This document shows positions 44,909-57,800 of a stretch of 64,000 bases of DNA, one piece after another. The translations under genes were made by a program, and so were the position numbers. How positions within the stretch are numbered: the stretch's first letter is position 1; every line of letters starts with the position of its first letter. The stretch spans positions 1-64,000 of the forward strand of contig JAEUWP010000178.1 of the NCBI GenBank assembly GCA_018524725.1, given 5' to 3'. This DNA comes from Podaxis mareebaensis (taxonomy: Eukaryota; Basidiomycota; Agaricomycetes; Agaricales; Agaricaceae). The notes under the pieces are model-generated. The model searched no databases. It saw nothing but the letters and a program-made list of their open reading frames with translations, and was not told the origin of the DNA.

Positions 44909-46616
44909 ATGCCACTTAACTATTCCAAGTGGGATCAACTCGAGGTGATCTTTGTCCGTAATGCTCAAACGCCGCCATTTGATAACCCTATCACTTTTGT
45001 GGACTAGGTGTCCGATGATTCGGATATCGAGGGACATCCCAATGTTGACCACCGCTCCCTTGTGCGGTACGTATGTTTCATTAGATTTCTGTACAAGATG
45101 CTCAAGATTTCGCTCAATGTACGCAGGTGGCGGCAACGTGATATTCACGAGAAGCGAGAAGCCAGGAGAGCCAAGATCGCCCAGCTGCAAGCCAACATCG
45201 ATTGCGACAATGTCCTCCTACCACGCGTAACCGAGATAGCGGATAAACTAGCAGACTCATCCACGGATCAGGTGCCCTACTTCAATTCCTTGGTGGAGAA
45301 GCTCGAGAAGAATCCCTCGAAAGACTGTCCTCCTGGCAATGATCCATCGAAATCGGAACAGACGTACGACGGAATGCTTCTTATCTTGTTGAAGGGCGTA
45401 ACGGATGTTGTAAAGAAGCGCGTCGAAGCCTCTAATGTCTCTCAGTCGGAGAAGGAGGCGAGGCTAGGCAAGGAGTTGGCTGTTGAGATGGCAATGCACG
45501 TAACGCAATTGAAGAAGGCGATCGACGACAAGAAAAAGGAGCTGGAAAACGAGATCAAGGAGCAGAAAAAGAAGATTACGAGCGAGGATATCCATGAGGG
45601 TTTCGATAGCAAGGTTCGTGATATCCTGCAGTGATGGTCCTGAGGTTGACAGCATATACGCAGTACGTGCCACCGAAACCAGCACCCCAACCAGTTCCCC
45701 TCACTAAACCAAAGACCAAGAGCAAGAAGGTCACTGAAACAACAATCGAAGTGCTAAATCCTGGTGCATCGTCTCCAGCTCCCGCCCCAGAAACTTCGCC
45801 TGAACCAGAAGACGCTTCCGAGGATGAAGAAGCTGAACTCCCTCAGCTAACACCCTCGTTAGAGGCGTTTTCGAAGATTCCCATTCGCGAATATGAGAAA
45901 TCATTCGAGTTCATCCAGAATCATCGCGACGTCTATGTCCCAGGCGCCTCCGACGCCCTCCTGGTTGCCGCATTCACTGCCGAAGGCGAAGGCAAGAAGA
46001 AATATGCCAAGCAATGTGTTCATCAAAGTCTGCTCTTGCAATACTGCGAAAAGCTTGGCTCCGATGGACCTCGTATGTTCTTCAAGAAGTGAGTGCATTT
46101 ATTTTGTATCTGGTTATCAATAACACTCCATTTAGGATGATCGGTGGCGATAAACGCGCCGAGATCGTCTTCCTTGACGATCTCGAGAGAACTTACAACC
46201 ATCTCGTCGAGCGCGTCAAAGTCACCAAAGCCGAGGCTGCCGCTTCTGCGGGTAAGGAACAAATCCAACTCGTTGCGGAAGATCCCAGCATGTCTATCAA
46301 TTTCAACGTTCCCGATGGTCCACCTGCCGAAAACCTCACACTAGAGGGTCCGGGCGCGGAAGGCCTCGACGTGGAAGAAGTTCGCAAAGTGCTGCAAATG
46401 CGTTGGGATATATTCACCTCATTCCCTGAGAATCTCCAGAATGCATTGAAGACTGGTAAGTTGGAAGAGGTGAACAAGGTACTTGGGGAGATGGATATCC
46501 CTGTTGCGGAAGATATTGTGCAGAAACTGGACCTTGCGGGTATCTTGAACTTCTCAGAGAAAGGAATTAGGGATGCGACGGGTCGAGAAGAGGGGGAGGG
46601 TGCCAGTAACGCTTGA
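44909..46616 (+). CDS. CDC37: Hsp90 co-chaperone Cdc37
   Basis: Loads protein kinase clients onto Hsp90 in the cytosol. ATG at 44909: MPLNYSKWDQLE | VSDDSDIEGHPNVDHRSLVR with two early introns, then WRQRDIHEKREARRAKIAQL. The N-terminal signature SDDSDIEGHPNVD includes the conserved CK2-site serine. Next a helical coiled-coil region (QLKKAIDDKKKELENEIKEQ), intron, linker PAPETSPEPEDASEDEEAE, then the central Hsp90-binding domain ETSFxxI-like: SFEFIQNHRDVYVPGASDAL, KKYAKQCVHQSLLLQYCEKL and, after an intron, MIGGDKRAEIVFLDDLERTY. A C-terminal domain follows (VRKVLQMRWDIFTSFPENLQ), ending EGEGASNA. About 480-490 residues, normal for fungi. Confidence 0.95.
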
Positions 46617-47023
46617 CTAAAATTGAGGTGACTTAGTGTTATGTGATGATTCGATGCATTTGTATGTCTGTCAGTCCATTATTCAATGTCCCGTTGTCCT
46701 CGTCAGTCTGTATGCTCATGCCGGAGTCTCGCGCACAATTCTTGAATACATATGTCCTGCTCGGATATACTGTACCATGAGTCAATTCTTCTTCAGCAAG
46801 TATGCCTTAAGCTTGAGCCTCGAACGCGCAAAAATATATTGCCTCATGACATCACTGATAGTGGAGGACGATCCTGTTAACAACCTGTAATGGTACTGTA
46901 AACCCCCAGGGCGTGACCTGGCTTCCGGTTTTGCATCTGTTCAAAATTCGAGTCCTTTGTGATGTCCCTATCCACCAATAGCACGAGCGTCAACACAGGA
47001 TGATTTGTTCTCTCTTCTGTGCG
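46617..47023. other. Intergenic, 3' flank of CDC37
   Basis: No gene. A 20-nt phrase around CTCGAACGCGCAAAAATA occurs at about 46811 and again at about 47207, a short repeat near the edge of the tandem duplication. Confidence 0.4.
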
Positions 47024-49300
47024 CAGTAAAGTCCCATCATATTTACGAGTTCACTGCTATCAACGGCACCTGGGGGCGACGTATGCGGCTTCTCCGCCAT
47101 CACGGACCCCCGTTCCTCGTCGAATTCCTCATAATACTATATAGATGCCGTGTGGCAAATTTCTCCCATGTTATGCATCCCGTATTCGGGATTCGGGCTC
47201 GTGAGTCTCGAACGCGCAAAAATAGGTTGCTCCATTGAAGCTCAACATGCCATTACTATTACTCTAGACAACGATCCATCGGACCACGATTGGTCCACCG
47301 TCTGTCTTTCTACGTAGCAAGCGGTGATCAAGACATACGCGGAATACGGCTTCGGAGAAAGGACGGGTTTGAGTGTCGGAAGCGTAAAGCCAACAACACA
47401 CCCTTTTCTATTCGTAGATCCTTCGGACCACAAGACGGGTGTCCAGGTGCGCAAGTGTTTGATCCATTACGCACCCTAGCCGATGAAAATCAGTGCCGCG
47501 GTATTGGCTGGCACACTGGCACTAATACCAGGATCGGATACTGGTACATCCGCGTGTTCGCGACCCGCGAAAGTGAATATCACTAAGAGTCTGGGAGCCC
47601 TCCGAAAGCCCGAAGTTGGTAGGATGGAAACCTTGGGGCTATTGCACAATTGCTCAGACAAGGTACTACAAGCCTTACGCCTTGGCAGTACTTTCGGCCG
47701 ACATTTGTTCGTGCGTGAGTCATACCGTTGCACAAGAGTCAACGCCGCGGGCGTTCAAAAATAACACGTGTCCGGCCGGACATCATACTACGTCGTGGCA
47801 GCAAAGAAGTTTTCGGGGTGGTTCCAAGACTCGAACACTATTGACTGTTGAGAGACAGGTACATATCTAAGCAGCAGGCCCGGGATTAAGCCGATATTCT
47901 AAATTAAGATAGGTACGTAGGCCCTGGGCTCGGGCCGGCTCTGCGCGTACTTAGTGTTCTTGGGACTTGGGCTTCGCGCTAATGCCATTATGTAGCCACT
48001 CCCCCTCAGCACTCGGCGTTGTATATAATGCATCCTTCACGACTTCGATAGGCTGAACTCGTACACTCTGTCACTCCTCGCGATTCATTTCGTCTGGTCC
48101 TTTGACATGTGGGATATTGGCCCTTATGCACAGGCTTGCTGGTACAACACTGCCAACCCTTCCTCTATTAATGAACACCGGGCCGGGCCTGTTATTATTC
48201 GATATCTGATAGGCTGTGACCAGGCTGTTGTCTTCTCTTTGACCCAACGCCATTCCCATGTCGACCTGTCCGTGCTACCCGATCAGGTGTGTTCATTTCC
48301 TCGACTTCGTTGCCCAATGCTGACCGTCACAGATTCCCGCGCCCGGCGCTCCCCAGATGCTCCCAATCCCTCTTCCATCACCAACTACCACGATGTCAAT
48401 CACCACCAGTACATATCCCGGGGATGGAATTTTTCCCCTTGATATTTACTCAAGGCCAACAATCCCTACATTAATCAAATTGCGCACCATCTTTCTCAAG
48501 TCCCCAGTTCATATCCATACCCCCGACACGCACATTGGTATCATTTGTGGTAACTTTACTGGACAGAGGCTCAGCGCACTGGATCTGCTCTTCTTTCTGC
48601 AGGCTTTTGCAAGCCATCGAATTGACATTGACCTGACCTATTCTCGATTATCGCCAGGAACGAAGGTGAAGATTGAAGCGGCATTTATGCTTCGAAATGG
48701 TCATGCCTTGAGTGCTGCCCAAATTTGGGAGACATTCATTTCTGGAGAGAACCCAAGCGAGGGTCCCACCGGGGACGACTTGTTATTGGGGAATAACAAG
48801 ATCTGGGGATTTGAGAGTGATTCCTTTGGTGGATATAGTGTCGTCCACATTGCCCGGTGATGCCCTTCCAGACGTGTTTAACTGACGTTTCTTTTGGTTT
48901 TTATGTTTTATCTTTGATTTTATTTTGATTTCAACCGTGTCTCCCGTCGTATTGATATGCAGTGCGCCATTGTATTGTATAACGCCATCCCCCTCTTTTC
49001 AAGCCGCATCGCATTGTCGAATATTTATTGCGTAATTGAACTGATTGGAGGTTCTACGCTGCTGTTATGAGGTCATTGATTTATGTAGCCCAGAAACACC
49101 ATATTTCAAAACGGGGACAGGTGGCGGCGGCGTACCAAGGAGGGTGAGTTTCAATACATTATATAAGTAGCCAGAGCGGGGGAGTTGTGTGAAGGATCTC
49201 AACAAGGGATTCGATTGCGAAGGACAAAGGGTAAAAGAGTTGTTCAAGTAAAGGTGAGTTCATGCAGGAACAACTCGCTGACAAGTAGATGATTCGCGAC
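47024..49300. repeat. Tandem duplication unit 1 (about 2.2 kb)
   Basis: Aligns in the same orientation with 49301-51480. Matching points: GTCCCATCATATTTACGAG (47032) with GTCCCGTCATATTTGCGAG (49307); GAGTCATACCGTTGCACAAG (47712) with GAGTCATACACTGTTGCACA (49829); the gene start (48107/50263); and the 3' flank GGATCTCAACAAG (49194) with GGATCTCGACAAG (51352). Identity is highest in the second exon of the enclosed gene and lower upstream. Confidence 0.75.
48107..48860 (+). CDS. Orphan protein, tandem copy 1
   Basis: ATG at 48107 (MWDIGPYAQACWYNTANPSS). One intron (GTGTGTTC...GTCACAG, about 48288-48332) joins LSVLPDQ to IPAPGAPQMLPIPLPSP. The core is FPLDIYSRPTIPTLIKLRTI, HTPDTHIGIICGNFTGQR, SALDLLFFLQAFASHRID, AAFMLRNGHALSAAQIWETF, GDDLLLGNNKIWGFES and FGGYSVVHIAR. 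TGA at 48858-48860. About 230 residues, no signal peptide, no recognised domain. The paralogue at 50263-51064 keeps exon structure and most of the core, while the N-terminus differs more, which suggests the core is the constrained part. A TATA-like GTATATAA lies about 85 bp upstream. Function unknown. Confidence 0.75.
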
Positions 49301-50262
49301 GCAGGAGTCCCGTCATATTTGCGAGTTCGCCGTCATTAACGGCCCTGTCCCCAGACGAAGTATATATAGTTTCTCCGGAATATCCGAGGACCCACATGAC
49401 ACAGACAAAGTCCCATTAAACCGTGATCGGTCTTCTGTCCGCCCACCTGCGGAGGATTGGACATCAGATGGGCATCAAAGATCTGGGCACAATACAGCTT
49501 CAGAGGCACCCCAGTTTGAACGTTGAAAGTGCCAAAGCAAGGCCAAAGTCGGCGATGGACTGAACGCGGAGGAACTTCGGACAAACTCTGCTTATGAGCA
49601 TCCCCAGGACATACCGTTGATAGACTGATCCAAAATCACGTTTCGTGGACACAGTGCTGCCCCCTGGGTGCTCCACATTCTCGGCATGCCCGCTATACTC
49701 CGCTATCCGCGAGAGTCAGCATCAGCAAGACTTCCGGAATGCCCGAAGTTGATAGAATCGACCTTGTCAGGGTATGACCCAGGAGAACCCCAAGTGCAAA
49801 TAGTTTCAGCCAAAATTGTTTGTGCAAGAGTCATACACTGTTGCACAAGAGTCGCCCAGGGTATTCCAAAATGACAGGTAACCTGGACATTATGGGCAAG
49901 GTGTCAAGCTCGGGGAAGTCCAGGACTATTGCTTGAATACTATTGGCTGTTAGCAGACAAGACAAGGACAAATACGTATTCTAACTTTTTAGGCGCCACA
50001 CACCACCGTACCTTTGATCAAGTCGGCATTCTCGGTAGCATGGATGGGCTTCCCGGACTCTCACAGCTGAGTCTATGACTTGTAATATTCTTGGGATTGG
50101 GACTGTGTTTCGCACTATTACCATTGTGTAAACATTACTCTCTCAGTCCTTGGTATTGTATATAGATCCCAGCCAAGGTGTCTTTCGATAATCTCGAGTC
50201 TCGACAGGTTGAGCTCATCCACCCTGCCACTCCTCACTATCCTTTTCACCCGATAATTTGAA
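48861..50262. other. Spacer between orphan genes, part of both duplication units
   Basis: No separate gene. It is duplicated sequence matching 47024-48106 (promoter side) and 51065-51480 (3' side). A TATA-like TGTATATAGA lies about 100 bp before the second orphan start. Confidence 0.5.
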
Positions 50263-51480
50263 ATGTATAATATTAACCCCTACGCTCAGGCTTGTCGGTA
50301 CAACCCTGCCAGCCCATCCTCTATCGATGCCGATGAACATCGGGCCAGGCCTTCTACTGTCCAATATCGAATTGGCGATGATCAGGTTGTTGTCTTCTCT
50401 ATGACCCAGCACCATTCTCATGCCGCCACATCGGACACATCTGTACCACCTGATCAGGTGTGTTTATTTCCTCGACTTCTTTGCCTAATGTCCTAAATTG
50501 GTCGCCTTCCTGTCATAGTTTCCTGTGCCTGGCACTCCCCAGATGCACCCAGTTCTTCTTCCATCGCCGACTACCAACACGTCGACCACTAGTACATATT
50601 CCGGGGATGGACCTTTTCCCCTAGATATCTACTCCAGGCCAACAATCCCTACATTAATCAAACTACGCACCATTTTTCTCAGGTCACCAATTCATGTGCA
50701 TACCCCCGACACGCACATTGGTATCATTTGTGGTAACTTTACTGGACAGAGGTTCAGTGCACTGGATCTGTTCTTCTTTCTGCAGGCCTTTGCGAGCCAT
50801 AGAATTGACTATGATTCGACCTATTCTCGATTCTCGCCAGGAATAAAGGCAAAGATTGAGGCGGCATTTATGCTTCGGAATGGTCATGCCTCTCGCGCCG
50901 CTGAAGTTCGGGGGAAATTCGCCTCTGGAGAGAGCCCAAGCGAGGGTCCCATCGGGGACGACTTGTTATTGGGGAGTAACGAGATCTGGGGATTTGAGAG
51001 TGTTTCCTTTGGTGGATATAGTGTCGTCCACGTTGCTCGGAGGCGTCCTTCCGACAGCTTCTGATGGTGCTTCTTCTCGATTTTCTTTAATTCGAGTATA
51101 TCTTCTTTTGTATAGGTATATAACACGCCATGAATTTGTATATGCCATTCCCACTTCCCAGCCGTACCATATTAAAGGTATCACTAATTAAACTGACTCG
51201 GGGTTCCCTACGGCTGTTGCGGGGCCGTTAAATGGTTCAAATCAAATTCACCATCTTCAGAACCTTGGGAGAGGGTCGTAGCAGATCAAAGAGGGCGTGT
51301 TTTAGTGTAGGTAGCCATCAGGTAGCCAGATCATCGGCAGTGGTACGACAGGATCTCGACAAGAAATTCATTTGCGATGGGCAAGAGTTGCGAAGAGTCG
51401 TTCGAGTAAAGTTAAAGTTCATGTAGGAATAACTCATCATCGACTAGATGACTCAAAGACGCTGTTAATGTCAAGCGCAG
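49301..51480. repeat. Tandem duplication unit 2 (about 2.2 kb)
   Basis: Second unit, aligned as described for unit 1; gene-to-gene offset is 2,156 bp. Divergence is spread over the unit, so the duplication is not recent. Confidence 0.75.
50263..51064 (+). CDS. Orphan protein, tandem copy 2
   Basis: ATG at 50263 (MYNINPYAQACRYNPASPSS). One intron (GTGTGTTT...GTCATAG) joins SVPPDQ to FPVPGTPQMHPVLLPSP. Core: FPLDIYSRPTIPTLIKLRTI, HTPDTHIGIICGNFTGQR, SALDLFFFLQAFASHRID, AAFMLRNGHASRAAEVRGKF, GDDLLLGSNEIWGFES, VHVARRRPSDSF. TGA at 51062-51064. It extends nine residues beyond copy 1 because copy 1 has a stop after VVHIAR. The intron is at the same position in both. No known family recognised; both copies look intact, so they are likely expressed, lineage-restricted genes. 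Confidence 0.75.
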
Positions 51481-52146
51481 GCGAGATAGTCGTCAAGTAG
51501 CAGTCTCACACGAGTCCTCAGTTATGAGGCGCAGGTTTCAAGCAGGAGAGCGGAAGGACGGTTTAATAAGGCAGAGATGTAGTTAGAGCCCTGACCGTAG
51601 TTCCAGCGAAATTAGGTGTTGGCCTACGGGTGGACTCCTCTCGAAAGGTGCCAACTTCACGGTGCCTCGACACAGAACCAACCAGGAGCAATTGCAAGTG
51701 ATGTAGTCATGATCCCGGTGAATGCAACATAAGTCGATAACGTGAGGGGAGCCGAGTTCTAAGATTATTAATGTACTCAACAGGGGCAGGCCGCAGGATG
51801 TCGCAGTGTTTCAATACTTACATGTCTCCGTAGTAAACTGCGAACGGTCAATGCAATGGGTTTGGAGCAACTTCACCGGAGAGTAACTCAAAAGGCAGGA
51901 ACATTCGACCAGTATCCCAAACATAGGTGGAACGCACAGCCTTAGGGCTCGCCTCGCCTCGCTTGCCCTAAATAACAAGCAGGCTACCCAAAGAATCGGA
52001 TTTCAAGCCCAAGGAATGGAAGTGAGCACAGCCAGGAAAGCATCGTACGCTAAAGACATAGACGTTCCAATAAAGCAACTAATGGCATTGCGTCATCACC
52101 CGCCAACCGAATCTAACCTCATCCCAAGGTCCGAACCCTCCTCTAC
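51481..52146. other. Intergenic upstream of NAS2
   Basis: No gene seen; contains the promoter of the following plus-strand gene. Confidence 0.4.
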
Positions 52147-52937
52147 ATGTCCACAAACCCACCACAACCACCAACTTCAAACCCAATGGGCTTCACTCTC
52201 CCCTCCCCGACCTCACCCTCCACCCAAGCCCAAGCCCTCATCGCCAAAAAATCCCAAATCCAATCCGAAATCCAATCCCACATCTCCATCCTCCGCGCCA
52301 ACAACATCGACATGACCACACCCCTAGTCGACTCCGAAGGCTTCCCACGTGCAGATGTGGATATCTACGCCGTCCGAAAAGCACGAGTGCGGATCATTGA
52401 ACTCCGAAATGATTTACGGGATGTCATGGATGAGATTGGTAAGGCCTTGGAGGAGGTTTACGCAAGGCCAGAGGGTTCCGCTGCTGATGCTGCGGGTGGG
52501 AGTAAGAATAACAACGGTAATAACGGGCAAGAGCAAGAGTTGGTTCCATTCGCTAGAGTGGATGGTGTTGCACCTGCAAGTCCGGCTGCGGAAGCTGGAT
52601 TGCAGAGGGAGGACCTCATACTTAAGTTCGGCAGTCTCGTCAAGTCCTCGTTCAGCTCTCCGTCGTCTTTAACGCCACTAGCAACTCTCGTATCGCAAAA
52701 CGAAAACGTGAGCCCCTTGCCCCCTTGCTTCCCCTTGACTGATTTTCGTCATGCAGAAACACATCGTTATACGCATTCGTCGCTCAAACGAACTGAAATG
52801 GCTGACTCTAACACCGAGACAAGGATGGGGTGGACGTGGTATGTTAGGGTAAGCCTTGTTTTCAGTTACTCGCGGAGATCCACGATTCCACTGACGTTCT
52901 ATAAAGGTGCCATATTGTACCATATACCGGACAATGA
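52147..52937 (+). CDS. NAS2: 26S proteasome assembly chaperone, PSMD9/Nas2 family
   Basis: Chaperone that binds the C-terminal tail of ATPase Rpt5 during assembly of the proteasome base. ATG at 52147 (MSTNPPQPPTSNPMGF). N-terminal helical hairpin: ALIAKKSQIQSEIQSHISIL, PLVDSEGFPRADVDIYAVRK, ARVRIIELRNDLRDVMDEIG. Then an Asn/Gly linker and a PDZ domain: PFARVDGVAPASPAAEAGLQ, REDLILKFGSLVKSSFSS. An intron (GTGAGCCC...CATGCAG) leads to KHIVIRIRRSNELKWLTLTP and GGRGMLG, and a last intron to CHIVPYTGQ with TGA at 52935-52937. Length of about 225 residues fits the family. Confidence 0.93.
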
Positions 52938-53276
52938 CCGAGTTCATCTTCCATCTCATTCTCTCGTTGGGGCTGTATGCCCTCTGTACTTCTATGCTTA
53001 TAAACCGTGTCAAAGATCGGCTCCTAACTACGAAACAACAATACAAATAACATTTCCGTCCTAGCATGCCATGCAATAGATACTAGTTAAAAAGAGTGGA
53101 GATGTAATTACAATGAGAGGGATGGATGATGCAATGCAACGAATGCAAGGTAATGCCGCTCATCTAATAAACTAAAGGTATCTTAATAAGATAGCATCGT
53201 CCTCCAGCACATACACAGGTCGAGTCCCCAGCCAAGCACAATATGCCGCATACACCTCATTCCACGCACAAATCAC
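52938..53276. other. Intergenic between convergent genes
   Basis: 3' flanks of NAS2 and TAM41; nothing recognised. Confidence 0.4.
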
Positions 53277-54729
53277 TCACGATCCACTCCACCACTTACC
53301 AATCTTCGCCGTCCCATACTTGAAACTCTTCCCAATCCCAGCAGTCACAATCCCCTTGATCGTCTGCACAGTCGCAGGACCCCTCACAATCCCACTCATC
53401 TCCTCCCTCACAACCCTCTTCAACACCTCCTCATCCGCCGCCAACCTCATCCAATACGCATTCTCATCCTCCCTCGCCAACTCCTCACTCACCCCTCTCT
53501 CCGCAAACCTCCTCTGCACCCTTGTCAACAAATTATGCGGCAACTTGCGCAAATGGAAACTCCTCGCCCGCGCACTCGTATCCTGCTGAATCTCACTCTG
53601 ATGCGTCGGCCAATGCGTCCCAGGAAGTCCCACCACAAGCCTCTGATACAACTCTTTAAACTGCGGCCCCTGCTTCCTCACAATATTCCCCACCTTCCCA
53701 CGATTCTCAGCTGGAAGAATCATACGTGGGTCACCCGTGTACGAAATCGCAGCAATAGTTTCAAACAATTGCGTTTCGGAGAATTGGTCGGGAAGTGTGA
53801 GTAGTGCGGCGCGCACGGCAGAAGTCAGGTTGACTTGTTGAGTCAGACGCACACGAGCATCGTCTTTGATGATCCGTAGAGGCTTATGCATCCGACCGGC
53901 AAGGTATAGCGTACGCCAGTTGAGGAGATCGTTACATAGGTTGTCGATGCTCGTGACACCATATTTGATCGTCTAGATCGGATCATAAAACATGCAACGC
54001 GTCAGTCTCGAGTTCGGCACGGACCCAAAATAAGCGCACATAACCCCCCTTCAACCCCGCTCCTCAAACGAGTAGGAAGTTAGGGTAAAGGGAAGAAGCA
54101 TCGAGAGAGAAAAAAATGAGGGGAAAACTCACCACACCATTCATGGGCACATACGCATTAAACCACACCCCCGGCCCAAGCTCCTCCACCCTCCCAACAT
54201 AACTCGACCCAAACACCCTCGCATGCAACGGATAATGCCCCGGATACTGCTGCATATTAATATAATGAAAATGCGCAGGATGCGTCACCGCAAACATAAA
54301 ATCCAACATCGGTGCCTCCGCATCCTTCCCTCTCCCATCCTGCTCAAACACACCCGACCCATACGCAAACACATACCGAATCGGTGCGTGGAATTTGGCA
54401 ACGATGCTTTCCAATAGCGCTCGTGTGGAGTCTGCGACGGGGAGGAACTGGTTCCGGCCGAATGTTGGCGGGAGCTTTGGTAGTGGCGTGCGTGGACTGG
54501 TGTGTCTGTGAGAGATTGCTGGGCGGGGTTGGGGGTAGAGGTGTGATCGGGGCTTTGAGTTTGAACTTGAGTTTGGTTGTGCAGGGTGTTTCGACGACGA
54601 TGATGGTGGTGGTGGAGGCTGGTGGGGCTCATGGCTGGTTGAACTGGCTGCAACGGGTTCGGTAGCGAGTCCCCGTCGAACGACAAGGACCAGGGCGCGA
54701 GGAGGTTTCCTGAGTGCGGCGGATAGCAT
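53277..54729 (-). CDS. TAM41: Mitochondrial phosphatidate cytidylyltransferase Tam41
   Basis: Makes CDP-diacylglycerol at the inner mitochondrial membrane, the first committed step of cardiolipin synthesis. ATG at 54729; the N-terminus MLSAALRKPPRALVLVVRRG is Arg-rich without acids, a good targeting peptide. A Pro/Ser-rich linker follows, then FAYGSGVFEQ (nucleotidyltransferase GSG), MLDFMFAV with the acidic residue, and HFHYINMQQYPGHY, YVPMNGV. After a single intron (about 53970-54130): TIKYGVTSIDNLCNDLLNW, YLAGRMHKPLRII, AAISYTGDPRMILPAENRGK. Ends KIGKWWSGS. About 430 residues. The minus strand uses C-poor, G-rich codons, giving long shadow frames on the other strand. Confidence 0.94.
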
Positions 54730-54891
54730 GTGAGATTACAAAAGAGTCAGGATAAGGATTAGACCAGACACATTGTAACCCCGTTCAAATGAAAAAACTA
54801 ATGACATTAGAGCCACGTGATCTACCCCGCTCATGGCTAAACATTTATTTTCTCTCCCCTCAAAAATAAAGTTAAAAAAGGCGTGTCTAGC

Positions 54892-57800
54892 TTATTCGAG
54901 CAGACTAGAACTCGACGTCCGGCTCTTCAGACTCCCACTCCCCGCTCCGCTTTTCCGCCGCCGGCTCCCGCTCTGCGCGTACCCAAGGCTCATAGCACGT
55001 CCGCCGCTCTGCCGGAAGCTCCCCTCCGCATTCCCACCCACCGCACCTACTGCATTGCTCCTGCTAACACCCCCTGATAATCCCGCCCCGCTCTTACTAT
55101 CTCCCAGGGACGCCGACGCCGACGTGCCCGACGTTGAGCCCGAGGCAGGACCCAACCCACCCACAGCCCACCCAACCTCAATTCCACACTTGATGCTCCA
55201 CAGCCATGCAAGAACAAACACCGGCGTACTGATGAGCACATTCAGTACTGGGTATATGTCTGGGTATCGTGCCGGTGGGGCAAAGATCATCTCGAGCAAG
55301 TGGAGCCCTATCGCTGCGGCGTACGTGGCCTGTAATAATAGCCAGATATTAGTTAATGCGCATCTTGGTAGGTGACGATAGTTACCAAGGATAGGAGCTG
55401 CACGAATGTGCCAGAGGGTAAACGTAGCGGGTTGTATCCAATCAGCCTATTCCATAATACCAATAGAGCAACATATTGTAGACCGAGGCCGTCTTTTTTG
55501 AGTAACGGCCACATGCTGTATCGCAGCCATTAGTACCGATCGCCTTCGTTCCCACTTGCACACTCACCTGAAGACACCGATGTTGTTGACCAAAACACCC
55601 CAAGCATACACCGACGAGTCCACAGGGGCACCAGACAGCAACAACGTCATGGGCAACAGAGGCACCAAGATCGTTTTCTCATGCACCTGGAACGAGAACA
55701 GGAAGAACGAGAACGACGAGTTGAGGAGCGCATAAGGCAACAGAGAAAGGAACGGGGCCTGGGCTTCCTCCCCCTCCCCTTTCGCCTCTTGTTTCGGAAC
55801 AGTCGACAGACGCATCCTCCACCCCGCACCCAACATAGCACCCACACTAGGCAAAAATCCAAGCGCAGTCAGCCCAGCCGACAGCTTGACCAACACATTC
55901 CTCCCAAGCCGTTCTCGCCATTTAAGCACCACGTTACTCGCACACCAAAAATTTGCTACCTTGTCCTCGAACAAGCCTCGGTTAAACGGGAAGATTCTCG
56001 TAATAGGATCCAAGATAGATTTGACAGAGGGAGCAAAGGGTGGGAGGTAGAATGGTAGGAAGAGGAGGAGGAAGCCTGAGATAGTCGTAATCCCAAGTCG
56101 GGTGAAATGCTTGAGACTGTCAAGCGCGTTGGTACACTGAGAAGATGGAAGCTAGGATCAAACTCACCCAGAACTTGGAACCCCAAGATATAAACACTTT
56201 GCTAAGAGATACGATCCAATAGCGGGAGCATAGTACAACGCCATTTGTTTGAATCCCAGACTCAACACGAAACACACAGCGCCGGCGAGATCATGTCCAG
56301 TAGCGAAGAAGTTCATTGCAAGCAAAGTAAATCCTGGAACAACATCAATCGGATATCAAGAACGTCTTGAGCGGACCCCACGCACCGAGCATGACAGAGT
56401 TATATTGAAAGTGACCAAAATCAATTAATAGTAGTGCAGGTTGGAAGAGGAGTGTCAGCAGCGCGAGTTCCTATGTCGCCAGGTGAGCATGGTTCAGCAG
56501 AAGGATATTGGACGCAAAACGTACCTGCGTCCGGCTAGAACGATTCCCTTGCCATGTCTTCACAAACATCACCGCAGCAGGGACATAAACCAGCATATCC
56601 CACGCGACAACTGTAGATCTCATGAACACCTTGCTCGCCTCAGTTTCGATACCCCGAGAACTGTCTAGCGCAACCCACGCTGGGTTTATCCAGTGCGCCC
56701 TTCCAGACACCCAGATGTCAACAAATAGTATTTATCGAGTGGAAGGACGAGAACTACTCACACTACACCGCATATCCAAGAAACATACGCTGTTAAAGGT
56801 GGATAGTCCAACCCCCAATACTGCAGGTCGTACTTGTACCACTGGCGGAAAGGCAGATGCAGCGTTAACTCCATCCAATGCCTCTGTGCCTCATAGTCTC
56901 CGTACATCGGTGGTGTACCGCGGCCTACGTAAACCGTCAACCACCTTCCTATTCAGAATGCGAACAAACTCACCAGAATAAGATCCCAACCCAATACAGA
57001 ACTTGACCAACGTTGAGGCGAGCACAAGTAACGGGACAATCCAAGCCTTAATCCCGCGCTTGTGCATCCACCGTATCCACGCCTTTCCCATCCCATCCTT
57101 CTCCCTCTCTCTATCCACTTCCGCTCTATAATTCCGCTGAAGGAGTGAAGCAGAGCGCATGGAAGAAGGCCCAACACTCCCCTCCCTCTCATCTTTCCCG
57201 CGCTGCTGCTGCTTCCCTTGTTTATATAGCGTACTGAACGATTGACTTGACACTCGACGATGCGGCGCTCGAACATGAGGTACCGATCCCTGAGAAGGAG
57301 GAATGAAACCCGAACTGGAACCAGATACACCCGATTCCTGTTGCGCGAAGAATTTGGTTGTCCCCGCTGGTGCGGTCGTCGGCATTTGCATCGACATACC
57401 CGAATAAGCCGAATCACGGTAAAACGAAGGCGACCGGGTACGTGTGGGGGAATGTTGGTGATGTACAGACTGCAATGTTGATATAGTCGGAGATGTTGGC
57501 GTTATAGGCGAGTCAAGTAGAGGACCAGGACCAGGGGAGAGTGACGTTCCACGTTGACTCGAGGTACTAATGGGTTCTGCGGGCGGAGGCGAAGCAGATC
57601 CGGAATCTCCTGGACCTTCCAGCCAAAGGGAGCTCGCGGAGCTATCAATGAGGTGTCTTCTTGGTATTGGCGATAGGATGTCTATTTTCTTCCTGTCCAT
57701 CGCTTAGCTTTGTCCTTAATGCACAATCCATTCTTTGGGAATACGCACTGGTGGTGCTGCTGTTGGTGCAAGGAGTGCGATTTTGATTTACCCGGAATCA

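Noticed and set aside
53320..53589. Plus-strand frames over TAM41 and ALG6
   Set aside because: They are shadows created by codon bias of the minus-strand genes.
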